Part shown: in pieces, positions 10,891-58,846 of the stretch
Layout: every line of letters starts with the position of its first letter
Position numbering within the stretch: position 1 is the stretch's first letter
Assembly: GCA_030141605.1 (NCBI GenBank)
Contig: JAQGDQ010000163.1
Coordinates: 312,001-376,000, forward strand
DNA from: Tubiluchus corallicola
Lineage: Eukaryota > Priapulida > Priapulimorpha > Priapulimorphida > Tubiluchidae
DNA: 64,000 nt
Direction of reading: 5' to 3'
Position numbers and translations under genes: made by a program
The notes under the pieces: generated by a model
What the model saw: only the letters and a program-made list of their open reading frames with translations
Databases searched by the model: none
What the model was told of the DNA's origin: nothing

Positions 10891-13650
10891 ATACAAGTCA
10901 TGTTGAATGACTGTCAAGACCTTTTCAGGTATTTGAATAAGATCATTGCATGCGCTCATCATGTAAATAATGTTACCACTTTACAGGTGTTTTAATTTGA
11001 GTATATTATTACATGTACATGTGAAAAATAAAAAAATGTTGACTTATACATTTGTATTTTGGCATTTTGCTTGCTTTTGTCGTCATTTGAAGCACAGTTA
11101 ATAGTAAAGTATAATATTTTCTATATTCTGAAATGTGTTATAACTATGTGTTAATGTTTTTCAAAATACGACTCATTTCATTAGCTGAAAATTACGGAAA
11201 CCACAATCAGTTTGATCTAGACAGTTTTTTGGTTATTTGAAAATTTCATATATTGAACATACAAAACTGTAATTAGAACAAAAATGTTAGCTTAATCACA
11301 CATGTAATTGTAAGTAGTGCAAAGAGCTTAATAACAATTGTACTGACAGATTAGTTTTCTGGTTTTCTTGAATGTAGGTGGCAGCAGTTACCATTAATGG
11401 CTATTATGCAGCTGGTTTTGTTACCAATAATTATCTATGTGCACAAAATACATTGCACTATTCCTTTTATAACTTCTTTTGTATTAAATGATTTTCTTTT
11501 TGTTATAAACTATTTAATTGTAAACAATATGATTATTCTACAGTAAAAGCAGTGTAGCTTTCTCTATGATTATTCCTGGCTGCATTATTTTTACCGCCTC
11601 CTCGCTCCCCAAGCCTAACTCCAGTTACACAATTAGATGAAACATGAAGCCATGCTTCTTGGTTTTGCATTATTTACACCAAACAGCATGGGCTTACTTA
11701 GCTTTGTTTGCACGAGTGTTTCGTTCCAGCTTGGGAAACATCTGTTATTAGATCATAACTATAAAGTTGGTTCGTAGAATACCCACTGAAGAGAAAACGA
11801 AGCACACTGTTGAAAAAGAACACTGAAAATAGAATAACCCCAACATGGTTATAATACTGTTTCTACAGTTTAATCTGTCACTCTAAAAAACACAGCAACA
11901 AAATAACACTTGCATTAGATAGAGTTACAAAAGTAAGAAAACGTTCTGGTAAAAGGATAATTTCACAACGAAAATTTACTAATGAGATTGTGGATTGTTG
12001 TTGATTACACAAGATGCAAGCAGCTAATTAAGGCCATGTTGCCCCTAAGTGAAAGTTAGTGCAAATTGCTGTATACAGAACTGATCACTGCTCATGATCT
12101 TATATCACTGCCAGAGTTTAATGTCGCCTTTAATTCTCTTCATTTCTACAAACTGTTTGTTTAACAATAACTGAATGTATTTTTCCCCTTACTGGCTTTT
12201 GTGTTATCGTTTTTGTGCTACAGACAAGTTACTTTAGATAGTTAACAAAATCTGAAATGTATTTATCTTGTGCTAAATATGCAATGTAACATATATATAG
12301 CAAAATTATGTTATAACAAGATTAGGAGAGTACCGTAAAAGCACAAGATAATAAAAATTATAAAGGATTTAAAAGTTTGTGTAAACAATGTAGCACCTAC
12401 GTAAACAAATAGAAAAAGCTATAACAAAAGCTTGCACTAGAATCAAGTGTTATTGTTGGGTGGGAAACGAAAATGCAATGTAGAATGCCAACAGGGTTTA
12501 CCCGTGGTGACTTTTCAGATTACGGCAATAAGTACTTGGATGTGAGGTCATTGAAGAATTCATGGCTGATTTGTCTTTGAAACTTATTTTTACACAAAAT
12601 ATTATGTAAATAAACAGTTAATGATTTTTCCAGTTCATTTCTAGTACCAGATCTTTGTTTAGAATTTAAAAACTAATCATGCTTTCAAATGAGGTCAACA
12701 ACGCTTGTTCACACAAGAGCAATAGAACAAGCTGTGGTGAGGCCCGGAAGTCATATGTGCACCACATGCTGGCAAGTGATAACGTTAAGAGGCATCAGTT
12801 TGTTATGGCAGTCGTAGGCATGCCACAACTGTAGAAACGACTCGTTTCTTTCATTTTTTACACTTGTGGGCACTTTAGCAAGTTAAATTAGCACCATGAT
12901 GTGTAAAGTTCATGTTCGTATAATTTAGTAAATTAGAGCAGTAATGGATTTAATAAATTTGCAATTAATTAGTATTGTATAAGTTCCTTTGTGTTAATTT
13001 TGATTGCTTTAATTATTATGCAGTTCTCAAACCTGTATATGTTACATTGTTTTTTTGTTTGTATGTATAAATGTGATTTTTTGTTTTGTGTTGCAATGTT
13101 AGAATTTTGTGGGTGTTAAAATCAAGTAGAATTAATTAACGATTGTAGATTTTAAAGTAGACTTAGTAGACACTATTACATTCATCAGGCTTCTGACTGT
13201 GTGTACACAAAAATTTTGTGTATATGTTTGTGTACATTAATTGCAATAAAGAATATTATCTTTATTATTATATTACCACAGAAATCAAACTCCTTACCCT
13301 GTATGACCATGTTTCTTGGGTGCTGAAACACCCCACCTTCTGTCATGAATATTTAATAGTAATTATAAGCATGTTACATTTGTTCAACTTTATAAAAGTT
13401 GGTAGAATGTTAAGTTTTCCAGTTGTTTGATAAAAACTGTGTACTGTATTTGCTGTGGGTGTTAAACAAATGAAGAAAGTTTTTAGGAATTATATGCTGA
13501 CAATTTTTGGTATGAATTCATATGATCAAAATCGTAGTGTCAGCATCGTCAATTAATCAAAACTTCCACAGTTAAATAATAAAACTGTGACTTAACACTA
13601 ATCAAACACCATGCGCAAATAAGAGGTTGGCACAACAGGACTCAGCAGTG
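10891..13650. other. Intergenic region between transposon remnant and TRMT2A 3' end
   Basis: AT-rich with no supported gene on either strand. The right part should include the 3' UTR of the minus-strand TRMT2A. A minus-strand AATAAA (TTTATT at about 13260-13265) is a candidate poly(A) signal about 390 bp past the stop, and closer ones were not seen. Confidence 0.4.
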
Positions 13651-16600
13651 CTAGAGCTTCTCCCAAAGTATGACTAGCTCCTGATGACTCGTTTGAGGGA
13701 ACATATCTACAGGAACAGCTTTGACTGGTCGAAATGGCTCTCCTTTAAACTTCTTAGATGACGGTCGACTAAGACTGAAATAAAAAATGTGACATATCTC
13801 AATTCTAGTTTACTGCACATAATTTTACCAAATAAAGCAAAAACAACTGCAGTTTTTTGTGTAATGTTTTATACATACATTTTATATTACAGTGAAGCAG
13901 AAAAATACTTTTTTGTTTTCTTAGCTCATAGTTTTTAACGAAATTTTGAATACTTCAACTGTAGATATACATTTCATGTTGTAGTGAAGCAGAAAAACAC
14001 TTTTTTTGTTTTCCTAGCTCATACTTTTTTAATGAAATTTTCACAACTTCACCTGTGATCAGTTCATACACAGAATGAAATGCATGACTACTGTTTGGTC
14101 AGTTCAACCAAAAAAATTTAAAACCAACAACGAAAAAAGAGGGGTCTAAAGCTTAAAATTGTCTCTCCTGAACCACACTATACCACACTCATGTAAATTT
14201 TGTTATTGCTTTGCAGGGAGAGTAGAAAAGCTATTTTTAATGGGCTAGCAGTCTGTCTCAAATTAATTAAGAATGTAATTAAAAACTTAAAAATGTCAAG
14301 AAAATAATATCATTTATCATAATAATCATGTCAATCAGCAAAGCCAGTTAGTAAAAAGCTAATTTGCTTCTATTGTACACTTAAATACAAGTTTTTTAAA
14401 TTAAAAATCATTAAAAGATTTTATTTGCTATAATGAAGCATTACGTTTTTCGTTTTTTTTTCTGAAAAGTTCAAAAAGAGCTAAACAATAATTGTTCGGG
14501 CCATTGACCAGGAATTTTGCAAGCATTATTATTTAGCCTTATTCTATTTTTATAGTTCCATCCTGTATTAACAAAACTAAACAGCAGATGTCCAGGCAAA
14601 CACTGCTGTCAAGTGGTAAAATCAACAATGATTCTGTAGCCCATCGGGGTGGCATACTGTAAGAAAGCTAACACTCACTCCAGAAGGTTTGTCTTGGCTA
14701 GTTTCACGTTGCAAGCCACATAAACCAGACGTCTGACAGCAGGACATCTACGTATTGCCTGTATGACTTTAGGACCTGTAAACAGGACAATGATTTATTG
14801 CACAGCTATTTAAATGTTACAGAAGAAAAAAGCTACTGTATAATATGTCTGGTCATTGCCAAACTGAGGTTCCAGAAAAGAACTTATGTATTGCTGAACC
14901 GGGCTCACTCCATTTTAGCTTCATTTGTTCTTGTGACGTCCCTCCTTTCCTCCATCCTCTCTCTCTCTCTCTCTCTCGCTTTCTATCTCTGTGTGCTCAC
15001 TATTTCTTTCTTTCTCTCAAGGAATAGTTCTTGTGCCCTACCCCTTTATCTTTCTTCCTCTATTAACTCGCTCTTTTTTTCTATTTCTTGCCTTCCTCTG
15101 TATTGCCCAAGGATATTGCAAAATGTAAAAAAAATAAGAAAGAAGTTTAGAAAATTGGTATTACAAACAGCTGAAACTTCTGTTGAACTGAAATGCAGCT
15201 GTAATTTAACTAATAAGAAATTGTTATTTGAACCTAACCATCTTCCACTCATTACTAAAATGAGAAAACACTTACTGCATCCAGCTCGTGGTGGATCTAA
15301 GATTGCAACAATGTTTGGGTGCTTGCTACCACTAAGGTTAGCAACTATTCTAGGCACTTCAAATGCAGCATCACCACAAATGTATTCTACATTACTAATC
15401 CCTGAAAAAATAGCCAGGAAAATGACATCAGCAGCTGTTTATTCAGAGTAGATATAACTTTAAAAATTAGTAAAGTCTCAGATTAAAGCAAAATCATAAA
15501 GTCAAATAATACCACGGGTGTAAAACTCAGCTTTCAAGATCAGTTTTTGCTGATTCAGTTGTGAGCTTTTTCATCATAAAAAATGAAAGCCAAAACATCA
15601 AAACAAGTTTGTTTAAACAATTTCAGCAACAAGCCTTAGCCTTTGGGCAGAATGCACTCTTCCTGTTTTATCGATTAAAACAATTAATTGGTCTCTTTAA
15701 ACGAGCTTACTAATTTGTGACTGTTTAATATGCTCAGCGTTCTTGTGATTGCCGTCTTTGAAATAAAAATGAATACTGTACTCTTAGAAATCTGTGTTTT
15801 ACATACAAGTATAATGAATTGAACATACGAAAACAATTTAAATGTCACACTTATTATTATTTGTAATCACAATTTTTTTTATAATTCACCATATCTCATT
15901 GTACGTTTGACAGTAAAAATTTGCATTGGTTGAGGGATAAGTTTACCACACGTACAGTGCTATTTAGAGATAAGTAAATCACTTAGTAAAGTGGTTTGTC
16001 ATTTTAAATTTTTTAATTTAATTTTGATGGCTTCCGTCAAGGTCTTCCATTGATTGTTTCATAGTTGGTAACAATGTAGGGTAAGTCACATGGTCAGTGT
16101 TCCTCTCAGCAAATAGCGCAAAAATAAACCAAATCAATAAGTGACAATCAGGTTTAGCAACTTTAATTCATGTGTGCTTATACACCTTAAACAGTATATG
16201 TATGATAACTAATACATGCAGCATTTGAGTTTGCCTCCGTACAATATAATGGTCTACAGCAGTTTATTACACTGCAGTAATTACCGTTTATAACATTAGC
16301 ATTGTGGCGAGCATCCTCCACTGCTTCTGGAACGATTTCGAAACCATAAACTTTAACAACTCGCTGTAATGAAAAACATGTGGCATTTTAAAAATATTTG
16401 GAAAGTCGGTACTGACAATGATCCATTTATACCAGTTGTTTGCAAAACATAATCAGAGAGAGAGACAGAGAGAGTACTGTAATTCAAGTGAAATTAGCAA
16501 CAATTTTGCTAACCTTACTAAATTTAATATGAAAGTTGACATTCTTAACATTTTTGCAAAGTAAAAGAAACAGCATGAAAAGGAAAACTAACTTTAGATT

Positions 16601-18514
16601 AATCCAAGCACTATGGTAAGGCTGATGGAGGTCACTATCAGGCTATTTTTAGTATTTCAAAAGCCCTGCATATAAAAAGTGCAAAATGGGACAGGGAGAA
16701 TGACTGATATTTATGCATTCTGTAAAATAAGTATTTTGCAATCCGCACTAAATAAAGGGATCACAAAACTCCTCATACGCATGTTGCATGCACAAATTAT
16801 TAGAATAATCTCACTATACAAAAATAAAATTATCATTTTTCTGTCATGTTAAGGCAACGAAAGAGTAACTACCGAAAGTTAAGGTTGATAAATTTAATTT
16901 TGCTGGTCAATAGCAATAATGTGTTTATTGAAACAGATAAATTAAATTTTTATGTAAATCAGAAAGCTGCATTAGCTGCATGATTGTTCTCCACAATATT
17001 TACCTTTGCTAATGTTTGTCCAATTGTACCAGTACCACAACATATATCCAACACCACGGTTTCAGGTGACAAATTGCACCAATCAGCTACTAGAGTGTAC
17101 AATGTTTCGGCTCCTGGTGTACTGACCTGGAAAAATGAATTTGGCGAAATCTGGAATTTCAACCCCAATAACGTCTCTGTAATGGATAATTGACCATGAA
17201 TGTGCTTCCAAAGAAATCCAGATAACTGGTCAGACTGCCTGAAAGTATTAAAATGGAAGTTGTTTGGTAACAACGACGATTAAAGAAATGGTTAATATGT
17301 TCATTAATTAGGCAGTTCTTATGTCTTGAAATAGGGCTTGAACTGACTTTAATAAAATTATGCAACATCCATTTACACATAAAAAGAGCTACAACTTGAA
17401 ATTTAACTTACTTCCGTGAAGTGAAGGCAACATAAAGTGATGTTACACCTATCCTTGCACCTCCTTTTTCGGTGAAAAATTCTTTTAACAAAGACTGCTC
17501 CTTTTCCTTCTCTTCATCAGTAAGTTGCTGTTCTCTTAAAGAGATGCCAACCAATAACTCTCCCTGTTCAGAGGTACGAACAAGCACGCTCTCCCAGTAA
17601 CCTGTGTAGAGCTGAGAATCAAAACAATCAAGTGGTGATTCTTTAATGTACTCAATTAATACCGTTAACAAATCTTTCACCTTTTTAGGGATGATATCTA
17701 CTTCAAACGGAGGGTAAACTCCTACGGAACCTGATTGATATCTCCCGATACGATAACCAATGGACTTCTCTTTGGTCTTTGGGAGATGACTTATGGTGAA
17801 TTGAAACTTATTGCGGAAACCGGGCAGATTCGGATGTGGAACGATTGGTAACAATTCACAAGGAAGACCTTTGTATTTCTTCCGCTGTAAATTCAACCAG
17901 TATAGACCCTCCTTACTGCTGCCAAAAACATTTTCCATACTTTGAGAAAGTGATTTTAACTCTGACAATACATCCGCCTGTTTTTTCTTCAATTGTTCAT
18001 CATATGGCAGATCTTTATATGGTGTCACACGCTTACACACTTGCTCTGCAAGCGGCAGATTATCATCAGTCTCTTCTAGCTCGCTATCACTAGAGCCACC
18101 ACCGGTTTTCAGTTTCTTCACTTTGGCATCTTCTTCATCTTCTTGCATCCGTTTGATTGTTAGTGGGTCCTGCTTTGCAACAGCTTTCTTTGCTGTTAGC
18201 ACATGACCTTTCCACACGTGATTATTTAGCTTTTCTACTGCCAGGTCCCGTTCTTCCTCACTCCTGAAGGTCGCAAAGCAGAAGTTGGCTCTGTTTATGG
18301 CTTTAACCTTGACAGGAGTCACACCTTGATTGATGATACGCTTTCTAAGCTGAGCAAAGCCATAATGTTTTGGGAGGTTCTTAATTTCTATTTTAAACTT
18401 TTCCGACGTGAAAAGGTCATCTCGCTTTGTATAGGCTAAAGGATCATTGCTAAGATCATCTCCAGCGTTCTCAGCCGACTTGCTGCTTTCGCTGTTAGAG
18501 CTAACTGTTTCCAT
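13651..18514 (-). CDS. TRMT2A: tRNA (uracil-5-)-methyltransferase homologue A
   Basis: Six exons, descending: 18514-17412, 17238-17004, 16363-16285, 15401-15276, 14775-14679, 13774-13651. Every junction is GT-AG and in phase, giving 587 aa (human about 625). Residues about 40-115 form an RRM (FKIEIKNLP ... FCFATF). Residues about 432-441 hold the SAM-binding DICCGTGTIG, about 508-511 the DPPR motif, and Cys536 in YVACN is the expected catalytic nucleophile. The C-terminus VDMFPQTSHQELVILWEKL is characteristic of the RumA/TRM2 family. Known family role: S-adenosylmethionine-dependent 5-methylation of uridine 54 in the T-loop of cytosolic tRNAs. The start codon follows an acceptor (GTAACAG at 18530), so a 5' UTR intron or trans-splice site precedes it. 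Intron 5 has a duplicated segment of roughly 90 bp (about 13890-14055), and intron 4 a (CT)n run at 14957-14980. All key residues are present, so it should be functional. Confidence 0.95.
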
Positions 18515-20980
18515 AGTGATTAGAGGTACCTGTTACATATGGGTTACAAGATCAGCAACGTTTTTTGGAAAAAAGCAAAAATTAAATTTTAAATTTATTA
18601 CACAATAATGGCAAACAATGGCCTGTAACAGGTACTCATAACACATACGTGCACAGCTTACATGATAAGTAATGTTTTCAAAAAAAACAACACTAAATTT
18701 AATTTTTATTACACAGTGACAGCAACAATAGTTGTCTGTAGCAGAGGAGCCTGTAACAAGCAGGTTAGAAGACCAGCAACATTTTCTGAAAAAAATAAAT
18801 GTTATTGTTAGCTTTTATTGTACAATATAGAAGACTTAGCACACGAAAAAGATTTTTCATAGTAAGGACACCACGGCAGCATCTTTAAATGTTTTCAAGA
18901 ACCGTCTGGATAGACATTTTGGAGCGGCCAAATACACCCGGGAAGATCCCCAAGGAATACCTTAGCAGACAGCCCCAAACTTTTTGTCGGAACCACATGC
19001 AAGTCGATGTTCAGTGCGACATGATTTTTTATTTATGTGAAAAATCAAGCACAGCCAATAGCCTATGGAAGAGGACAACGACCGGTAACTGGTAGATTAA
19101 CACCATAAAACACGTTAAAGAAAATTATGCAAGTAGTACCACGCAGTTGTAACCCAGATGAAATGGCTACACACACAAAATGGACATTATAGTAGCTTTA
19201 TAACTAAACAAATTCACAAATACGCAAGCCAATTATACCAATCAAAATTTTCTGGATAAACTGACGCATACTTGAAAGAATACTGAAATTTTGAAGAACA
19301 CCGAGTCAACTCTAACGAAAAACCTAAACCGTACAACAGTTTACTTACGAATACAGTGCTTGCGAATGAAATGCAAAAGCTAGCCCCAAACGCACGATGA
19401 AACGAAAAGACGAGCATGCGCGCAGACCACAGAAACGTTCATCGCCTCGGTAGTAAATCTTTGTAAGACGCAAGTTGCTAACTATATCTATGAGTTATAA
19501 CCATGGTGCCAAAGGCAAAATGTGAAGCGTAACCCAAATGTCCAAAAACATGAAATTAATGTCAAGCTCTTCTTCGGCAAATTTAAAATAGTTTCGCAGA
19601 AAAACTAATTTTCACCTGATTAATCAGAAAGTGAAAGTTTACATGCAAAGATTTTGTATGCAATTCTTTGCATGAGAATTATTGGCTGTCTCAGACACAA
19701 TGCAAATCAATTACGATAACTTTGTAATTACAGTTATGATATTATCATCTGGCACAATCAAAATTTCACATATGCAAACTAAAAATTTATATAAAATAAT
19801 TTATTTCAGTGTCACACTAGCAGAACATGATATTTAGCAAAAACATTTAAGTTTAAATAATGAGGAGCAGAGTTTAGCAAAAAAGAATATTCATTATGCA
19901 TTTATTAACCTGCAAGTATGTACAAAATAAACAGTTTAAGTACCAAAAGTCATTAGTTATGTCTACAAACTCGGATATTATATCTATACATACACAACCA
20001 TTACTATTAACAAACGAGGCAAAAATATATTGATAACTGTATCAGCATAATTACAATCAAGTCATTAAGCTTAGAATGACTCAAGGGGTTAAGAAACAAA
20101 AACAGTTAGAAAACTAAATTGTCAAATGAAATTGGTTAACATTTAAAATCCAACATCGTAAATCTTTATGACGGACATTGAAAATGCTTCAAAAGCTACA
20201 GCTGTGAAACTAAATTATTAAACAACCACTACTGTATTAGTCAACAAACCTAACTTTAAAAAAAACTTGAGAGGTTAACAAAACATGAAAAACTCAATAA
20301 AGAACCTAAAAAACTTCTGCTTTTTTTCACAAGTTCATAGCTCACACCAACATTAGGCAAAGGAAAATTGCTGCTTCACTAAATACCACTCAAGCAAACG
20401 AAAAATGGTCAAAACATCAGACAAAAATCCCTTGCACTTTTAGTTACACTACTTCTAGATTCTAAGCATCGCTTGTTTCATGACAACATGAACAGTGAGT
20501 GTGTGACTAACACACTAAAAACAATTGGAATAATGTTTTTCTAGATCAGCTAATACTGACGTTCACTCGTGGGTAAAAGCTATGAATTGCTCATAACTTG
20601 CCAATGGCCAAACTATAACACCACAATTTCGTACAGTTATATGGCTACAAAACATAAAAGAACAGTTCAACAACTTTTCCCCAATTACACACTTTCTTGA
20701 GAAAATATTTAACAATGGGAGTATTAGTTTTGTTTGTTTTAAACTGACGAAATTTGCACAAAATCATTATCATCATTATCACTATCATCACCATCATCAC
20801 AATTATTTACATCTTTCTATATAAAAAGATTTTTTTGAATTCACATTCCGTTAATGTAAGCTGTCTCAATTTTTGCAGTTTTGAAGCAGATGAAATACAT
20901 GTATAATAACAAACAAAAGATTTCCAACAAAGCAACACAAAAAACATGTTTAGATTGGCACATTAGTAAGACATTAAAGT
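18515..20980. other. Intergenic region upstream of TRMT2A and downstream of DCAF1
   Basis: Holds the TRMT2A 5' flank. Three related segments of about 70-100 bp occur in a row (18540-18632, 18657-18760, 18760-18830). Each pairs an AGCAACRTTTT-like or TAATGTTTTC start with an AT-rich core and a CTGTAACA/G end, which on the minus strand reads as repeated acceptor-like TGTTACAG. A weak LINE-like fragment lies at 18869-18993. An ATC/ATT trinucleotide run lies at 20764-20802. No gene was recognised. Confidence 0.45.
18869..18993 (+). mobile_element. Possible LINE C-terminal fragment
   Basis: The frame reads AASLNVFKNRLDRHFG before a stop, resembling the short conserved tail (xFKNRLDxxW) at the end of reverse-transcriptase polyproteins of CR1/Jockey-like LINEs. 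Only about 30 residues are visible and no flanking element structure was found, so the call is tentative. Confidence 0.3.
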
Positions 20981-20987
20981 TCACTGT

Positions 20988-21000
20988 TTTATTTTTTATT
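20988..21000 (-). promoter_or_regulatory. Candidate poly(A) signals of DCAF1
   Basis: Two AATAAA hexamers on the minus strand (TTTATT at 20988-20993 and 20995-21000) lie 54-66 bp past the DCAF1 stop codon. This suggests a very short 3' UTR. Position is the only evidence. Confidence 0.5.
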
Positions 21001-21053
21001 TTTCTCAAAAAGTTTTTACAGCAAATGCAATGTTTTAAAAATCCGAATAATCA

Positions 21054-54957
<33,904 letters not shown>

Positions 54958-56094
54958 CTGAAACATGAAAGCAAACAATTTATATTAGTCAATTTATAAT
55001 TCATTATTACATAAAATGATTTTGAAACTGAAAAAACATATGCACCTCTAAGTGAACTAATGCTAACATCAAGCTGAAGTTTCCAAAACCGGCAATTCTT
55101 GCAATCCTGACAAGAATTGTCATAAGCTACAAAATTTCAGCAGCTGCTTGGCAGCTCGCTAGCACACTACAAACAGTTTGTTTATAGATAGAGAAACGAA
55201 GGCAGTTGTTTTCAGCACCTGTAACCAGCACCTATGTAATAACCAGTTTCATATAAGGATACCAGTATGAGATATGCTAAAAATGAAGCATATTGCTAAT
55301 TTCAGCACCGATCATATGAAATTCAATATATGATCTTACACCATATATATATATATTTATATATATATATATATATATATGAGTGAAGACACGTGTTCCC
55401 AAAGTTTAATCTAGCTGAATATTCACCCATGTTAGTATCTCATTAAACCTCAAAAGTAGGAAAAGTTGTAAAAAGATTGGATAAAAAAGTTATTTTCACC
55501 ACACCCATCTCCGGTCTCCACTCATCTTAAGATTTCAGAATTATGCTCATTTGTGTAGTAATTTTCAAATCTTAAAAACTATTATATCCACTCCACTGAC
55601 CTAGCAATTTTCACCAGCAATTTGCAATGATTAATAGTTATATATATACATGTTATATATATGATGATGATAATCATTTTTATGAAGCTTTAACCGTACT
55701 ATGAATCAAAAGTGAGAAACTGATGTTAATGGTTTGGCAATTTTTTGTGTAACGTTCTGATGTCTTTATCAGTCTTCTCATTACATTAGCGGCCTAAACT
55801 AATATGTGTCTTTCTACATACGCACAATCTTTTAGTGTTTTGCTCATTTGTCTCTTGGGTCAAGCCACAAATTGTGAGCGTTTTTTGTGTCCCTGAGCTC
55901 CACTTTCCTTTTTTGGCATGGCGGGATAAATGAATTTTTTTTCTAAGGATCATCCAGATATTAATTTGTGGTATTGCAAATGTAAATTGAAATATTATAT
56001 GTAAAGTTTGTAAACTTATAAAATCAAGTTAGGTATCCATTCAAAACACTTGGCATACTGTTTAAGTAATAAAGAATTGCTTCTTTATGTATCA
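54958..56094. other. Region upstream of the first in-window DCAF1 exon
   Basis: Ends in the acceptor that precedes DCAF1 exon 54957-54799, so at least the left part is a DCAF1 intron. I searched the minus strand here for the preceding conserved exon and did not find it. A (TA)n run lies at about 55336-55380. Confidence 0.45.
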
Positions 56095-56216
56095 GGAATC
56101 TCTGGATTAGTGGAACAGATCAACAAAGTGAAGGCAACGCGAGAGGGATTTCCAATGACCAACCTATATTTGCTAACCGGACTGAACAATCAGCCTGACA
56201 GTGGCGGTAACTGGTG
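56095..56216 (+). pseudogene. C-type lectin exon relic
   Basis: Aligns by eye with the last exon of the intact lectin at 60263. LWISGTDQQSEG and ISNDQPIFANRTEQ correspond to PWIGGTDQHQEG and VSNGLPVISNKLAS. The W.W pair before the S-N is lost and a stop interrupts the frame. A shift in frame would recover a QPDSGGNW-like segment of the usual CTLD ligand loop. No downstream half is recognised. It is interpreted as a decayed duplicate of the neighbouring gene. Confidence 0.55.
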
Positions 56217-58846
56217 AGCAGTATGAGCACATCTGTAGTAGAAGTGGAAACACCAATAGAATGATGCCTATTGCCATAGAAAGTTTTCATAGAGAGTTCA
56301 AATTAAAACTTACTCTGGCTTACGAAGACACTGTTTTACTTTTGAAACTAATAGGACACATTATAATGTAAGAAAGTTTTTTAGTAATAGAACTGTTTGT
56401 CTGTGGAAGCTTACCTAAGTATATAGCGTTGGCCCCCAGTACAAATGCTTTTAAGGAAAAATATGACAGACACTATCATAATTTGTAAAATAATTAGATA
56501 TCATTAACGGTGACTACAGTAATTAATTTTATAAATATTTTTACGACGTATGATTTTTATATATTGAATTTACACTTTTGTCACACAATAAAATATATGT
56601 AATGTATGTACATAGTCAACATCATCTGAGTCCAAATGCTTCTGTGTACCAACAATTCTCTGTAATATTTTCTTTCTAGATCAGTGGCAACGCACTTGTC
56701 AAATTTTGCTAATAATTTGATTAGATAATTACTAAGTAACTAATAAAAGCTCCATAAAAACATTATATACTTGCAGCGTCGTCTATAATTTGTCTATCAG
56801 TGGTAAAAGGCTGATTTTAAAATGATCATTAGTGAAGACATTAGGTAGTTACAATTCTGATGCATGAATCATAAAGAAGGCTGGGCCACTGAAAACTTAG
56901 CAGTGCAAATCTTATTTATGTCACTCAGTATACTAAAACACTCACTCAACCAGCTAATAACTTACTCAGTCTACCACTACCACTCACATTCATTCACCCA
57001 AACTCCGATAATGATAAATCAAAATCAAGTTGCACCGAAGTTACACATAACATTAACATAACACAATTCACACATAACATTTTACTGAGGAGATCAGTTA
57101 GTCAGTCAGCCTATCAAACTCTCAGTCTCTTAGTCTGTCATTAGTCACTCAGTCTATCACTAACAGCTGGAGTGACAGACAAAGTCACAAAGATCAATGT
57201 AAAGTCAACAATTTCAGCAGTCAGAAAAAGAATGGGCAAATAGTGAGCACACACTGCCACTTCGAAAGGGGGGTGGAAAACAAAAAGACGCAATACCATC
57301 CATAAAAAACTCAGAGGGATGCAGCAAGGAAGAGGAGAATGTTAATTTTAAAAAGTAAGATTAAAAAAATCTTTTAAAAAAGTAAAAGTAAAAAAAATGA
57401 GCTAGAAAGCATGCACAAATGAAATTTTTTTCCACAGACAAATACAATGACATAAAGTATCTGAGTAACTCTAATATCACATAACTGATAATTGGAATGA
57501 CAAATAACAACAGAAAGAGCAAGGTACAGAAGATAATCTCAGTGATAGAGTAAGAGAAGGGTTGCCACTACCCCCACGATTCAGCCCAGAGTCTCAAGAA
57601 ACTCAGCCACAGATCCATAGTTTAGTTGGGCTTTTGAAACATTCTGAAATATCTTGATTTTGACCATTGCAACGAAATCAAGTTAAAAAATACAGAAATA
57701 CAACTCGCATAGTATTGAAACTTTGCACAAGGTTAAGCTAAAAACAGTAGAATCTCTGTTAAAATAATAAGAAACTTATTAAATTAAATTTGGTGTTTAA
57801 TCAAAATTAAATCAAAATTTGTAAGGCCTCCTCTTTAGTTTTCATCCATCTACATTTTTCGCCAGCAAGATTTTAATAATAGACACAGCACGAAAGAGAT
57901 TTAGCGTTAACTCACATAAACTGAAAGCATTTAAAAATTTGATCGCAGAAAATCATCTCCAAAAACCTTAAATAATGTCAGAAATGCATTAAGACCAGAA
58001 AGGAACTCTGTAAACTGATGCACGCTGCTTGCACAAATTTTACACTTCTAAGAATTTTTTAGCTAAAATCAAGAAATTGTTTTCTACTTTGTAGTTTAAG
58101 TTTCTTTGTTTCTGAAAATGGCCTCATAAAAGGTCTGCAATACAGGAAATGTGTCGGTTTCTGGAGTCAGCTTGCAGACCCTTAGCTCATTTTTGACGAT
58201 TGATATCAGTTCGTGACAAAGGGGCAACCGTAAATAAAAGTAAGCACAGAGAAAAAAACTAAGTGCTTATATAAGCATTTCTTAATGCTTAATCCTATGT
58301 TGCTTAATAAAGAAACATAAACATTGTTACTAATAACTATACAGCACTATTTGGAATGCTGACTTTGTTTAGCCAAATGTGATCTAAATAAGAATTAGAA
58401 ATTAAAAATCAGAGCTTAAATGAGTTCTAAACTATTACATCAATGTTCTAAATTATTATTACAACACTGTCATTATTGTAAAACAGTGCTACTCTGCTTT
58501 CAAATCAAAACAATTGATAATTGAGTAATTTCATTGCTACATTTAAAGCGAAAGTGAGACAAACTGCATGAAACAACGAATAAAAAGCCTTAAGGTAGGT
58601 AATTTAACTTTTCGTATGCTGATCTGTTTCCTAGAATTTATTTTCTTATTGAGTATTTAATGATTTGCTTTTATTATAAGCAAAATAAGCCAACAAAAAG
58701 AGACATTATTTAGATGCCATACATATTCGTTTTTTTTCTAATCCGAAACAAATATAAATAATTTCACATTATCAGCATGCGGCACCCTCGCTTTGACACT
58801 TCCTTCCTGATCATTTATTATTATTTTTTGTTTAGCTAAATTCACA
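56217..58846. other. 5' flank of the C-type lectin gene
   Basis: No coding sequence was found. It contains a degenerate (TCAG/CAGT)n-like array at 57084-57170, of which related arrays recur at 62270-62325 and 63005-63100. From about 58230 to 58846 the sequence is similar to 63280-64000, so this is the older or sister copy of a duplicated upstream region. Confidence 0.5.

Noticed and set aside
14798-15451. 217-codon plus-strand open frame
   Set aside because: It runs antisense over TRMT2A exon 4 and a (CT)n/Leu-Ser-rich low-complexity tract, with no conserved motif.
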